Notes: a model not told the origin generated them from the sequence alone. A stretch of 35,812 nt of DNA from Streptomyces blattellae (GCF_009709555.1 NZ_WJBG01000135.1:1-35812), one strand, 5' to 3'. Counted from the first letter of the stretch, positions 1-8,324 are shown. Made by a program: numbers and translations.

Positions 1-1334
1 GGACGCCCCATCGCGCGATACGACCATCCCGCCCGCCGCCACAACTCCGGGTCGAGGGCGTTGCGCCCGTCGAGCAGGACGCGGGCCGCCGCGACCTCGC
101 CGAGCGCGGCCGGGTCCAGCTCGCGGAACTCGCGCCACTCGGTGAGATGGAGTACGACATCGGCGCCCCGGACGGCCTCGACGGCGGAGTCGGCGTAGCC
201 GAGCGTCGGGAAGAGTATGCGGGCGTTCGCCATGCCCTTCGGGTCGTACACCGTGACCTGGCCGCCCTGGAGGTGGATCTGCCCGGCGACGTTCAGCGCG
301 GGCGAGTCGCGGACGTCGTCCGAGTCGGGCTTGAAGCTGGCGCCGAGCACGGCGACCCGCTTGCCGAGGAAGGAGCCGCCGCCCAGCGCCTCCCGTGCCA
401 TCTCGACCATCTGGCCACGGCGCCGCATGTTGATGGAGTCGATCTCCCGCAGGAACGTCAGCGCCTGGTCGGCCCCCAGCTCACCCGCGCGCGCCATGAA
501 CGCCCGGATGTCCTTCGGCAGACAGCCGCCGCCGAACCCGATCCCGGCCCGCAGGAACTTCCTGCCGATCCGGTCGTCGTATCCGATCGCCTCGGCGAGC
601 CTGGCGACATCGCCGCCCGCGGCCTCGCACACCTCGGCCATCGCGTTGATGAACGAGATCTTGGTGGCCAGGAAGGAGTTCGCGGAGGTCTTCACCAGCT
701 CGGCGGTCGGGAAGTCGGTGACGACGAAGGGCGTGCCCTCGCTGACCGGCGTGGCGTACACCTCGCGCAGCAGCTTCTCCGCCCGCTCGCTGCGCACACC
801 GACGACGAGGCGGTCGGGGTGCAGTGTGTCCTCGACGGCGAAGCCCTCGCGCAGGAACTCCGGGTTCCAGGCCAGCTCCGCGTCCGCGCCGGCCGGTGCG
901 TGCTCGGTGAGGTAGGCGGCGAGGCGTCCGGCGGAGCCGACGGGGACGGTGGACTTGCCGACGACGAGGGCGGGGCCGGTGAGGTGCGGGGCGAGCAGCT
1001 CGAAGGCGCTGTCGACGTAGCTCATGTCGGCCGCGTACTCGCCATGGCGCTGCGGGGTGTTCACACACACGAAGTGGACGTCGCCGAACGCGGCCACCTC
1101 GGCCCAGTCCATGGTGAAACGCAGTCGGCCGGAGGACCCTTCGATGCCCGCGACATGCTTGCGCAGCAGCTCCTCAAGCCCCGGCTCGAACATCGGGACC
1201 TCGCCCCGCCCCAGCATCTCGATCTTCTCGGGCACGACATCGAGGCCCAGCACCTCGAACCCCAGCTCCGCCATGGCCGCGGCATGTGTGGCGCCGAGGT
1301 AGCCGGTGCCGATCACGGTGATCTTCAGGGCCAT
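1..1334 (-). CDS. UDP-glucose 6-dehydrogenase family nucleotide-sugar dehydrogenase (partial, 3' end cut)
   Basis: Oxidises the C6 hydroxyl of a nucleotide sugar to the uronic acid with two NAD+; UDP-glucose to UDP-glucuronate is the usual reaction of this family. The N-terminus has the Rossmann motif GTGYLG at residues 9-14. The catalytic cysteine is C271 in the segment GFGGGCLPKD. A central region with KTSANSFLATK and a C-terminal Rossmann-like half with VAVLGASFKPDSDD follow, all in family order. About 444 codons are present and no stop is reached before the left edge, so only the last residues are missing. The ATG is preceded by CTGGAG eight bases upstream. It is transcribed away from the divergent acyl-CoA dehydrogenase gene. 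The product could feed glucuronate into envelope glycopolymers made or attached by the neighbouring glycosyltransferase and LCP proteins, which is inference. The exact sugar substrate cannot be fixed from sequence. Confidence 0.9.
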   Translation of the reverse strand, partial: MALKITVIGTGYLGATHAAAMAELGFEVLGLDVVPEKIEMLGRGEVPMFEPGLEELLRKHVAGIEGSSGRLRFTMDWAEVAAFGDVHFVCVNTPQRHGEYAADMSYVDSAFELLAPHLTGPALVVGKSTVPVGSAGRLAAYLTEHAPAGADAELAWNPEFLREGFAVEDTLHPDRLVVGVRSERAEKLLREVYATPVSEGTPFVVTDFPTAELVKTSANSFLATKISFINAMAEVCEAAGGDVARLAEAIGYDDRIGRKFLRAGIGFGGGCLPKDIRAFMARAGELGADQALTFLREIDSINMRRRGQMVEMAREALGGGSFLGKRVAVLGASFKPDSDDVRDSPALNVAGQIHLQGGQVTVYDPKGMANARILFPTLGYADSAVEAVRGADVVLHLTEWREFRELDPAALGEVAAARVLLDGRNALDPELWRRAGWSYRAMGR

Positions 1335-1385
1335 GGGGGGACTCCAGAGGAGAGACGGGGGACGGGGCGTGGTGCGGGCCCGAGC

Positions 1386-1391
1386 ATAGTA
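1386..1391 (-). promoter_or_regulatory. candidate -10 box for the nucleotide-sugar dehydrogenase gene
   Basis: On the minus strand this reads TACTAT, close to the vegetative -10 consensus, about 50 bases upstream of the ATG at 1334. No good TTGACA-like box lies 16-18 bases further upstream, so the assignment is tentative. Confidence 0.35.
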
Positions 1392-1453
1392 GGAGGGTGT
1401 GTTGGGCAACTTTCCCGCTGTCGGCAAGCTCACGTACCCGTCCCGTGGGCCTG

Positions 1454-1490
1454 CCCCTAAAATTTGTATTACTTATCGGTAATTAGCGCC
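1454..1490 (+). promoter_or_regulatory. AT-rich promoter/operator island with a 16-bp palindrome
   Basis: A sharply AT-rich block in very GC-rich DNA sits 30-65 bases before the acyl-CoA dehydrogenase start. It contains the inverted repeat ATTAC-TTATCG-GTAAT at 1468-1483. Hyphenated palindromes of this TTAC-N6-GTAA form, next to acyl-CoA dehydrogenase genes, are commonly bound by TetR- or MerR-type regulators of fatty-acid or branched-chain catabolism. Which regulator binds here is unknown. The promoter itself probably lies in this block, since TATT and TAATTAG-like hexamers are present. Confidence 0.5.
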
Positions 1491-1519
1491 AGCATCACAG
1501 CTTTGGAGCGTGAGAGACC

Positions 1520-2677
1520 TTGGCCGGATCGGCTGACTTCGACCTGTACCGCCCGGCCGAGGAGCACGACATGCTCCGTGACGCCATCCGCTCGCTGGCC
1601 GAGGCGAAGATCGCGCCGTACGCCGCAGCGGTGGACGAGGAGGCCCGTTTCCCGCAGGAGGCCCTGGACGCGCTGGTCGCCAACGACCTGCACGCCGTCC
1701 ACGTACCGGAGTCGTACGGCGGCGCGGGCGCGGACGCCCTGGCGACGGTGATCGTGATCGAGGAGGTCGCCCGCGTCTGCGCGTCCTCCTCCCTCATCCC
1801 CGCCGTGAACAAGCTGGGCTCGCTCCCGGTGATCCTCTCCGGCTCCGAGGAACTGAAGAAGAAGTACATGACGCCGCTCGCCAAGGGCGACGGAATGTTC
1901 TCGTACTGCCTCTCCGAGCCGGACGCGGGCTCCGACGCGGCCGGCATGAAGACCAAGGCGGTCCGCGACGGCGACCACTACGTGCTCAACGGCGTGAAGC
2001 GCTGGATCACCAACGCGGGCGAGTCCGAGTACTACACGGTCATGGCGGTGACCGACCCGACGAAGCGCTCGAAGGGCATCTCGGCCTTCGTCGTCGAGAA
2101 GTCCGACGAGGGCGTCTCCTTCGGCGCCCCCGAGAAGAAGCTCGGCATCAAGGGCTCCCCGACCCGTGAGGTCTACCTCGACAACGTCCGCATACCCGCC
2201 GACCGCATGATCGGCGAGGAGGGCACCGGCTTCGCCACGGCGATGAAGACCCTCGACCACACCCGCATCACCATCGCCGCCCAGGCCCTCGGCATCGCCC
2301 AGGGGGCCCTGGACTACGCCAAGGGCTACGTCCGGGAACGCAAGCAGTTCGGCAAGCCGATCGCCGACTTCCAGGGCATCCAGTTCATGCTGGCGGACAT
2401 GGCCATGAAGATCGAGGCCGCCCGCCAGCTCACCTACGCGGCGGCGGCCAAGTCCGAGCGCGGCGACAGCGACCTCACCTTCCAGGGCGCGGCGGCCAAG
2501 TGCTTCGCCTCGGACGTGGCCATGGAGGTCACGACGGACGCGGTCCAACTGCTGGGCGGGTACGGCTACACGCGTGACTATCCGGTGGAGCGGATGATGC
2601 GCGATGCGAAGATCACGCAAATCTATGAAGGAACGAACCAGGTCCAGCGGATCGTGATGGCGCGGAACCTGCCGTAA
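1520..2677 (+). CDS. acyl-CoA dehydrogenase (FadE25-like)
   Basis: FAD-dependent alpha,beta-dehydrogenation of acyl-CoA, passing electrons to electron-transfer flavoprotein. At 385 residues it has standard family length. Signatures visible are CLSEPDAGSDAAGMKT (first flavin/substrate signature) and QLLGGYGYTRDYPVERMMRD (second signature). IYEGTNQ follows, where Glu at about residue 370 is the catalytic base of the short/medium-chain type. The start is TTG, chosen because the N-terminus (AEEHDMLRDAIRSLAE) is already family-typical there; GGAG at 1505-1508 lies upstream. The gene stands alone, with an intrinsic terminator 13 bases after the stop. It resembles the FadE25 subfamily, which in mycobacteria also lies a few genes from the LCP/manC/whiB2 cluster. 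The acyl chain specificity is not readable from sequence. Confidence 0.93.
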   Translation: MAGSADFDLYRPAEEHDMLRDAIRSLAEAKIAPYAAAVDEEARFPQEALDALVANDLHAVHVPESYGGAGADALATVIVIEEVARVCASSSLIPAVNKLGSLPVILSGSEELKKKYMTPLAKGDGMFSYCLSEPDAGSDAAGMKTKAVRDGDHYVLNGVKRWITNAGESEYYTVMAVTDPTKRSKGISAFVVEKSDEGVSFGAPEKKLGIKGSPTREVYLDNVRIPADRMIGEEGTGFATAMKTLDHTRITIAAQALGIAQGALDYAKGYVRERKQFGKPIADFQGIQFMLADMAMKIEAARQLTYAAAAKSERGDSDLTFQGAAAKCFASDVAMEVTTDAVQLLGGYGYTRDYPVERMMRDAKITQIYEGTNQVQRIVMARNLP

Positions 2678-2689
2678 GGGAGCGTGTGC

Positions 2690-2725
2690 AGGGGTGGAGC
2701 CCTTCGCGGGCGCCACCCCTCTTTT
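2690..2725. terminator. intrinsic terminator between convergent genes
   Basis: Arms AGGGGTGG (2690-2697) and CCACCCCT (2713-2720) pair perfectly. An inner GCCC/GGGC stem continues the hairpin, and CTTTT follows. It lies 13 bases after the acyl-CoA dehydrogenase stop on the plus strand. Confidence 0.85.
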
Positions 2726-2754
2726 CAACTGCTCTTCAACTGCTCTTCAGCTGT
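2724..2754. repeat. three tandem 11-bp repeats
   Basis: TTCAACTGCTC occurs twice back to back (2724-2734, 2735-2745), followed by a diverged third copy TTCAGCTGTTT (2746-2756). The repeat overlaps the U-tract of the terminator and precedes the 3' end of the convergent glycosyltransferase gene. Confidence 0.7.
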
Positions 2755-2782
2755 TTTCGGCGACCATCGTGATGACCGCCGG

Positions 2783-3820
2783 TCAGCGCGCCTCGGCGTC
2801 CGCCCGCACCGCGGGCCGCCGGCTCGCGATCACCTTGCGGGCCAGTGAACGGGGGCTGGTCAGGAAGCCCCAGCCCCACGACATGTGCATGGTGGCGAGC
2901 GCGAGGGGGATCTGCAGCCGTGCCTTCGGCGGCAGCCCCTTGCCCGCGGGGACGGAGCCGAGGACGATCGCCGCGAGATAGCCGCCGGGGACCACCAGGG
3001 CCCACGGCGTCACCAGCGCGCCCAGGACCACGCCCGCCGCGATGGCGCACACCGCGGTCGGCGGGGCGAGGTAGCGCAGGTTGATGGAGCCCTCGTGGTA
3101 GCGGGCGACGACGTGCCGCCAGCGGCCGTAGTCCTTGTACTGCTTGGCGAGGGCGCGCGTGCTCGGCCGCGGCCGGTACGACACCTTCAGCTCGGGCGAG
3201 AACCAGATCAGCCCGCCCGCCTCCCGGATCCGGAAGTTCAGCTCCCAGTCCTGGGCGCGGATGAACTCCTCGTTGTAGCCGCCCTGTTGCTCCAGCGCCT
3301 CGCGCCGGAAGACCCCGAGGTACACGGTTTCGGCCGGCTGTGCCTCGCCGCCCGTGTGAAAGGCCGCGTTGCCCACGCCGATCTTCGACGTCATCGCGGC
3401 GGCGACCGCGTGCTCCCAGTCGTTTTCGCCCTCGGCGTGCATGATGCCGCCGACGTTCTGCGCGCCGGTCTCCTCCAGGAGCCGTACGGCCGTGGCGATG
3501 TAGTTCGGCGAGAGCATGCCGTGCCCGTCTACGCGGACGACGATCGGATGGCGGGAGGCCTTGATCGCGGCGTTCAGCGCGGCGGGCGTACGGCCGGTCG
3601 GGTTGGGCACGGTGTGCACACGCGGGTCGTTCCGTACCAGCTCGGCGGCGATCTCGTCGGTACGGTCCGTGGACGGACCGAGGGCGATCACGACCTCCAT
3701 CTCGCCGGCGTACTCCTGCGCGAGGATCGCTTGGACGGCTCCGCGCAGATGCCGTTCCTCGTTGAGGACGGGCATGATCACGGACACGGCGGGGAGCTGC
3801 ACGTCGGGATTGGCGTTCAT
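2783..3820 (-). CDS. family 2 glycosyltransferase, ExoA/succinoglycan-type, membrane associated
   Basis: Transfers a sugar from a nucleotide donor to a lipid- or polymer-linked acceptor at the inner face of the membrane. The GT-A start VSVIMPVLNEERHL lies at residues 13-26. A donor-binding acidic segment VVRVDGHG follows near residue 95, then the acceptor-side segment AQDWELNFRI. The last 90 residues contain two hydrophobic segments (about 255-275 and 280-300) that would anchor it. The 345-residue length is normal for ExoA-like enzymes. The start is ATG; an unlinked LCP gene lies divergently 140 bases away. Proximity to a nucleotide-sugar dehydrogenase and LCP ligases suggests envelope polysaccharide synthesis. 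The donor and acceptor are unknown. Confidence 0.88.
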   Translation of the reverse strand: MNANPDVQLPAVSVIMPVLNEERHLRGAVQAILAQEYAGEMEVVIALGPSTDRTDEIAAELVRNDPRVHTVPNPTGRTPAALNAAIKASRHPIVVRVDGHGMLSPNYIATAVRLLEETGAQNVGGIMHAEGENDWEHAVAAAMTSKIGVGNAAFHTGGEAQPAETVYLGVFRREALEQQGGYNEEFIRAQDWELNFRIREAGGLIWFSPELKVSYRPRPSTRALAKQYKDYGRWRHVVARYHEGSINLRYLAPPTAVCAIAAGVVLGALVTPWALVVPGGYLAAIVLGSVPAGKGLPPKARLQIPLALATMHMSWGWGFLTSPRSLARKVIASRRPAVRADAEAR

Positions 3821-3961
3821 AGGGGGCTCACGTTACCGCGAACGGGGGACAGCGATGCGCCCCGCCGGTGGCGGTGCCCCGGGCCACAGATCGTATGGGC
3901 CTACGGTGCTCACAAATCGCACACGCAGCCCACCGTACGGCCCTCGCGGAGGTGTCCTTCC

Positions 3962-5431
3962 TTGCCCACGCCGCCCACGCCGCCTCGGTCCAGAGCCCAG
4001 ACGCCGCGCCGCCCCCAGCCGACGTCCCGTGCGCCGCGGCCGCCCGTACGGCGGAACAAGCCGCGCTGGGCCATGCGGGTGGTGACCACGCTGTCCGTGG
4101 TGGTCCTCGCCTCCGCGGGCATCGGGCACTCGGTGATCACCAGCCTCGACTCCGACATCGCCCGGGTCGATCCCTTCAAGGACATGAAGAACCGTCCCCA
4201 GGCCGGCGACGGCATGAACGTGCTGCTGGTCGGCACCGACAGCCGGGACAAGATCGGCGAGGCGGAGCGGGCCAAGTACCGGCTGGGCGGTGCGCCCTGC
4301 AACTGCACCGACACGATCATGATCGTGCACATCTCGGAGGACCGGGAGCGGGCGAGCGTGGTGAGCCTGCCGCGCGACTCGTACGCCGAGACTCCCCCGC
4401 ATGTCGACCAGACCACCGGCAAGCGGCACCACGGCCATCCCCTCAAGATCAACGCGGCGTACGCGGAGGGCGGGCCGCAGCTGACCGTGCGGACCGTCGA
4501 GCACATGACGCATGTGAAGATCGACCACTATCTGGAGGTCGACTTCACCAGCTTCATGAAGACCGTGGACGTCGTCGGCGGCGTGCAGGTCTGCCTCGCC
4601 GAGCCGATGAACGACAGTTACACCGGACTCGACCTGCCGGCCGGCACGCACCGGCTCAGGGGCGGTGAGGCCCTGCAGTTCGTCCGCTCCCGGCATGTCG
4701 ACGGCGCCTCCGACCTCGGCCGGATGAAGCGGCAGCAGCGGTTCCTGGCCGCGCTGATCGACCGGGCCACGTCGTCCGGGGTGCTGCTCAACCCGATCAG
4801 GTTCCGGGACGTGACGCGGGCGGTGCTCGGGTCCGTGCGGGCCGACAAGGGCTTCGGCACGGACGAACTGCTGGACCTCGGGCGGGCGATGCGGGGCTTC
4901 TCCCCCTCGTCGTCCGAGTTCACGACCGTGCCGATCGGCCAGATGGGATACGCGGTCAAGGACGTCGGCTCCACGCTGAAGTGGGACACCGTCAAGGCGG
5001 GCCGGATCTTCCAGGCGCTGCGCGACGACAAGCCGCTGGCCCTGCGGCGCCCGAAGAGCACGGCCGTGAGCGTGGAGGTGGCTCCGCAGCAGATCCGCGT
5101 CCAGGTGGAGAACGGCTCGCCCACCTCGGGCCTCGGCACGCGGGCGGACAGGCAGCTGGCGGCTGCCGGGTTCCTGACCACCCGGCAGCCGGTGACGGCG
5201 CGGGAAGCCGTGAAACGGACGGTCATCGCCTTCGACCCCCGCTGGGACCGCTCCGCGAAGTCCCTGGCCGCCGCGCTGCCCGGGAGCGAGCTGCGCGCGG
5301 TCAAGGGGCAGGGACCGACGCTGAAGGTGATCGTCGGGCCGGACTTCCGGGAGGTGCGGAAGGTGCGGGCCGAGGATCCGGAGCAGACGGAGGCCGGGGT
5401 GGTGCGGGGGGACGAGGTGAAGTGCGAGTGA
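3962..5431 (+). CDS. LytR-CpsA-Psr (LCP) family protein with LytR_C domain (copy A)
   Basis: LCP enzymes move polyprenyl-phosphate-linked glycopolymers onto peptidoglycan outside the membrane. I chose TTG 3962 because GGAGG at 3948-3952 lies nine bases before it; no ATG or GTG starts a full-length product, giving 489 residues. The layout is a short Pro/Arg-rich cytosolic tail, a transmembrane helix at about 38-60, then the LCP domain with GTDSRD (about 91), SLPRDS (R138, D139), KINAAYAEGG and GGEALQFVRSR (R242, R244). The C-terminal 110 residues form a LytR_C domain (IRVQVENGSPTSGLG onward). Arginines and aspartates of these motifs bind pyrophosphate and Mg in characterised LCP structures. 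Oddities are a CNC pair before the second motif and a lone Cys one residue from the end. Confidence 0.92.
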   Translation: MPTPPTPPRSRAQTPRRPQPTSRAPRPPVRRNKPRWAMRVVTTLSVVVLASAGIGHSVITSLDSDIARVDPFKDMKNRPQAGDGMNVLLVGTDSRDKIGEAERAKYRLGGAPCNCTDTIMIVHISEDRERASVVSLPRDSYAETPPHVDQTTGKRHHGHPLKINAAYAEGGPQLTVRTVEHMTHVKIDHYLEVDFTSFMKTVDVVGGVQVCLAEPMNDSYTGLDLPAGTHRLRGGEALQFVRSRHVDGASDLGRMKRQQRFLAALIDRATSSGVLLNPIRFRDVTRAVLGSVRADKGFGTDELLDLGRAMRGFSPSSSEFTTVPIGQMGYAVKDVGSTLKWDTVKAGRIFQALRDDKPLALRRPKSTAVSVEVAPQQIRVQVENGSPTSGLGTRADRQLAAAGFLTTRQPVTAREAVKRTVIAFDPRWDRSAKSLAAALPGSELRAVKGQGPTLKVIVGPDFREVRKVRAEDPEQTEAGVVRGDEVKCE

Positions 5432-5787
5432 GGGCCGGGGTGACGGGCTGGGCAGGGGGCCGGGTGAGGGGCCGGGGTGACGGGCTGGGGCAGGGGGCCG
5501 AGGTGAGGGGCCGAGGTGAGGGGCCGAAGTGACGTGCCGAAGTGACGTGCCGGGGTGACGTGCCGGGGTGGCGGGCTGGGGCAGGGGGCCGGGTGGCGGG
5601 CCGAAGTGACGGACAGGGGTGACGTGCCGGGGTGGCGGGCTGGGGCAGCGGGCCGGGTGGCGGGCCGAAGTGACGGACAGGGGTGACGGGCCGAGGCACA
5701 ACGGACCGGGGTGACGGGCCGAGGCACAACGGGCCGTGGTGGCGGGCCGGGCGGCGGGCCGGGGCGTGGCCGTACGCGGAGTCGGGC
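5432..5787. repeat. nested G-rich tandem repeats filling a 356-bp gap
   Basis: No gene is seen here. The stretch is built of degenerate 14-16-bp units of the form GGGCCGAAGTGACGTGCCG. Within it a 64-bp unit is present twice in tandem (5552-5615 and 5616-5679) with one visible difference. A 28-bp unit then follows twice (5680-5707 and 5708-5735). Because 64 and 28 are not multiples of three, the apparent Pro-rich reading frames on the minus strand are artefacts. It lies between the 3' ends of convergent genes. Confidence 0.85.
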
Positions 5788-6345
5788 TCAGTCCTCGAAG
5801 CCCTCGGCCATACGCCGTTCCCGCAGCTCCATGATCTCCTGGCGTCGCGCCAGCCGGTGGGTCCGGCGGATCTGCGCCTCCTGGTAGCGCCGCTTGTCCT
5901 TCTCCGTCTCCGGGATCACCGGCGGCACCGGGCGGGGCCTGCCGTCGGCGTCGACCGCGGCGAAGACGAGGTAGGCCGAGCCGACCTGGGTGGGCGGGGT
6001 GGACTCGTTCCACCGCTCGGCCAGCACCCGCACACCGACCTCCATCGAGGTCCGGCCGGTCCAGTTGACCTGGGCCTTCACATGGACCAGGTCGCCCACG
6101 CGGACCGGTTCGAGGAAGGCCATCTCGTCCATGGAGGCCGTGACGGCGGGACCGCCGCTGTGCCGGCCGGCCACCGCGCCCGCGGCGTCGTCGACCAGCT
6201 TCATGATCACACCGCCGTGCACCGAGCCCAGAAGGTTGGTGTCGTTGTGGGTCATGATGTGGCTGAGGGTGGTCCGGGAGGCCGACACGAGCTTGCCCGG
6301 TATAGCCGCGGTGCCGGATTCCGTGATGCTGGCCTGGTCTGTCAT
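5788..6345 (-). CDS. acyl-CoA thioesterase, hotdog fold (BACH/YciA type)
   Basis: Hydrolyses acyl-CoA to free acid and CoA. At 185 residues it is a single hotdog domain. The family segment NLLGSVHGGVIMKLVDDAAG lies near residues 35-55, with the Asp of VDDAAG on the hotdog helix as expected for the catalytic acid. TASMDEMAFLEPVRVGD and VNWTGRTSMEVGV form the central sheet, and a basic, helical C-terminal tail (QIRRTHRLARRQEIMELRERR) completes it. I chose the ATG at 6345 because AAGGTGG lies just upstream and family similarity begins about 15 residues later. Upstream in-frame codons would only add non-conserved residues. It is divergent from the second LCP gene. Confidence 0.9.
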   Translation of the reverse strand: MTDQASITESGTAAIPGKLVSASRTTLSHIMTHNDTNLLGSVHGGVIMKLVDDAAGAVAGRHSGGPAVTASMDEMAFLEPVRVGDLVHVKAQVNWTGRTSMEVGVRVLAERWNESTPPTQVGSAYLVFAAVDADGRPRPVPPVIPETEKDKRRYQEAQIRRTHRLARRQEIMELRERRMAEGFED

Positions 6346-6443
6346 GACCCCCACCTTATGCCGTGTCGCCATGCGCGGACTTTGTGTCAGATTCGCAACA
6401 GCCGCGCCCTTATTTTCCGACGAACCTTGTAAGGGATACAGCC

Positions 6444-7736
6444 ATGCCCGGCACACTGGGGCGCATGAACGATTGGCCCGAGGCATGGTCCGACGACAAC
6501 CGTGGCGGCCGGTACGGACACGGCAGCGCGAGCGCACAGCCCGAGGGCGCGCGCGTGATGCGGCAGGTCCGCCGCGGCCCGGCGGTACCGCCCGGGCAGG
6601 ACGCGTACGGCAGCGGGGTCCCGCAGCAGCAGTCGTACGTCAACGGCGGCGCCGACGACGCCTACGACAGCGGCTACAACACAGGCCAGGTCTACGGCAC
6701 CCCCGGCGGCGGGGGGCCGGGCGGCCCCGACGACCCGTACGACCCGCGGCCCCGGCCGAACTGGGGCCGCCGTATCAAGTGGACGGCGATCACGCTGGTG
6801 ACCCTGCTGGTCGCCGTGACCGTCGGCACGTACTTCTGGGCCGACTCCAAGCTCAACCGCGACGTCGACCTGTCGAAGGTGATCGACCGCCCTGAGGCGG
6901 GCGAGGGCACGAACTACCTGATCGTCGGCTCCGACAGCCGTGCCGGCATGTCGGAGGAGGAGAAGAAGAAGCTGCACACCGGGTCCGCCGAGGGCAACCG
7001 CACGGACTCGATGATGATCCTGCACACCGGCGACAACGGCCCGACGCTGATCTCCCTCCCCCGCGACTCGGACGTGGAGATCCCGACCTTCGTGGGCTCC
7101 GAGTCCGGCAAGACGTACCCCGGCACGGGCCGGCACGTGAAGCTGAACGCGGCCTACGCGGAGGACGGCCCGGAGCTGCTCGTACGGACCGTGGAGTTCA
7201 ACACGGGCCTGCACATCGACCACTACGTCGAGATCGGCTTCGCCGGCTTCGCCGACATCGTGGACTCGGTCGGCGGCGTGGAGATCGAGATCCCCAAGGG
7301 CGGGATGAAGGACACCAAGTCCGGTGCCGACTTCGAGGCGGGCAAGCAGACTCTGAACGGCGAGCAGGCCCTGGCCTTCGTCCGCACCCGGTACGCGCTC
7401 GCGGGCAGCGACCTGGACCGTACGAAGAACCAGCAGAAGTTCCTCGCGGCCCTGGCCAACCAGACCGCGACGCCGAGCACGGTCCTCAACCCCTTCAAGC
7501 TCTACCCGACGATGAGCGCGGGCCTCGGCACCCTCGTCGTCGACAAGGACATGAGCCTGTGGGACCTGACCGACATGTTCTGGGCGATGAAGGGCGTCAC
7601 CGGCGGCGACGGCAAGTCCATGAACATGCCGATCTCCGGCTCCTCCGGCGGCAACCTCGTCTGGGACGAGGCCAAGGTCAAGACGCTGGTCAGCCAGCTG
7701 AACAACGACGAGAAGGTCACCGTTTCGGGGAACTGA
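6444..7736 (+). CDS. LCP family protein without LytR_C domain (copy B)
   Basis: 430 residues from ATG 6444, which has AAGGGA seven bases upstream; an in-frame ATG at 6465 is an equally possible start. The N-terminus is a long (about 110 residue) Gly/Pro/Tyr/Asp-rich cytosolic tail. One transmembrane helix follows at about 113-133. The LCP domain has VGSDSRAG (D164, R166), TDSMMIL, SLPRDSD (R207, D208), VKLNAAYAEDGPE and GEQALAFVRTRY. It ends shortly after the LCP fold, so no LytR_C domain is present, unlike copies A and C-E. It contains no cysteine at all, in contrast to the other five LCP proteins here. The role is glycopolymer transfer to the cell wall by family knowledge; its particular substrate is unknown. 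A perfect palindromic terminator follows. Confidence 0.92.
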   Translation: MPGTLGRMNDWPEAWSDDNRGGRYGHGSASAQPEGARVMRQVRRGPAVPPGQDAYGSGVPQQQSYVNGGADDAYDSGYNTGQVYGTPGGGGPGGPDDPYDPRPRPNWGRRIKWTAITLVTLLVAVTVGTYFWADSKLNRDVDLSKVIDRPEAGEGTNYLIVGSDSRAGMSEEEKKKLHTGSAEGNRTDSMMILHTGDNGPTLISLPRDSDVEIPTFVGSESGKTYPGTGRHVKLNAAYAEDGPELLVRTVEFNTGLHIDHYVEIGFAGFADIVDSVGGVEIEIPKGGMKDTKSGADFEAGKQTLNGEQALAFVRTRYALAGSDLDRTKNQQKFLAALANQTATPSTVLNPFKLYPTMSAGLGTLVVDKDMSLWDLTDMFWAMKGVTGGDGKSMNMPISGSSGGNLVWDEAKVKTLVSQLNNDEKVTVSGN

Positions 7737-7754
7737 CGGGCAGCGGCGGCAGCA

Positions 7755-7782
7755 TCAAGGGCACCCCGCGGGGTGCCCTTGA
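7755..7782. terminator. bidirectional terminator hairpin, perfect 28-bp palindrome
   Basis: TCAAGGGCACCCCG at 7755-7768 is followed directly by its exact reverse complement at 7769-7782. It lies between the convergent ends of LCP copy B and the Csp-type gene. There is no clear U-tract on either side. Confidence 0.8.
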
Positions 7783-7799
7783 GCGCGTTCAGGCGGGCG

Positions 7800-8165
7800 T
7801 CACATCCTGGCGCCGGCCATCGTGCGGCAGGTCTCGGCGCAGCGGCGACACGCCTCGGCGCAGCGCATCATCTGCGGGTCGTCCGGCATGGACATACACG
7901 CCTCGGCGCACATGTCGCAGGCCTTGGCGCACATCGCGCACATCTCGGCCGACATGGGCGAGCGGCGCATCATCATGTCCGCGCACATACGGGTCGTCTC
8001 GGCGCAGTCCATGAGCGCGCGCATGATCTGCATCTGGGCCTGGCCGCCCATCTGCATGCAGGAGCTCATGGTCTCCTCGCACATGCTGTGGCACGTCATG
8101 CACGCCGCGACGCAGTCCTGCATCTCCTTGCTCATCGCGGTCATGGTGGTGGACTGCTGCTGCAT
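7800..8165 (-). CDS. four-helix-bundle Cys-rich copper-storage protein (Csp/DUF326 family)
   Basis: 121 residues from an ATG with an excellent GAGGAGG ribosome binding site. It carries 16 cysteines, many in C-x2-C, C-x3-C and C-x4-C spacings on predicted helices (for example CVAACMTCHSMC and CAMCAKACDMCAEAC), plus about 28 methionines. Csp proteins are four-helix bundles whose inward-facing Cys thiolates hold many Cu(I) ions. No signal peptide is visible, which points to the cytosolic Csp3 type rather than the exported Csp1 type. No copper-sensing repressor or copper P-type ATPase lies beside it. A ferredoxin-like annotation is the common mislabel for this family; there is no ferredoxin cluster motif. 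Confidence 0.88.
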   Translation of the reverse strand: MQQQSTTMTAMSKEMQDCVAACMTCHSMCEETMSSCMQMGGQAQMQIMRALMDCAETTRMCADMMMRRSPMSAEMCAMCAKACDMCAEACMSMPDDPQMMRCAEACRRCAETCRTMAGARM

Positions 8166-8324
8166 GGTTTCCTCCTCGGGGTGGCGGGCCCGGAGCCGGA
8201 CCCTCACCCCTCCGTCGTACGCCCCTCCGCGCGCCCCCGCCACGGGGCGGACGTAAGAATTCCGCCATGCGTGCTGAATAAGGGCATACCGCCCGTACCG
8301 GTTGCGGCATCCCGCCCGTGCTGG

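Noticed and set aside
2885..3961. N-terminal extension of LCP copy A into the divergent glycosyltransferase gene
   Set aside because: The extension is antisense to a clear glycosyltransferase; GGAGG followed by TTG 3962 gives a sensible short cytosolic tail.
5301..5729. Pro/Ser/Thr-rich minus-strand frames in the G-rich repeat
   Set aside because: Repeat periods of 64 and 28 bp shift the frame between copies, so coding selection is not acting.
3833..6013. A 726-codon open frame on the minus strand
   Set aside because: It runs antisense through an LCP gene and the minisatellite; composition is Pro/Arg/His-rich noise typical of high-GC antisense frames, with no family resemblance.
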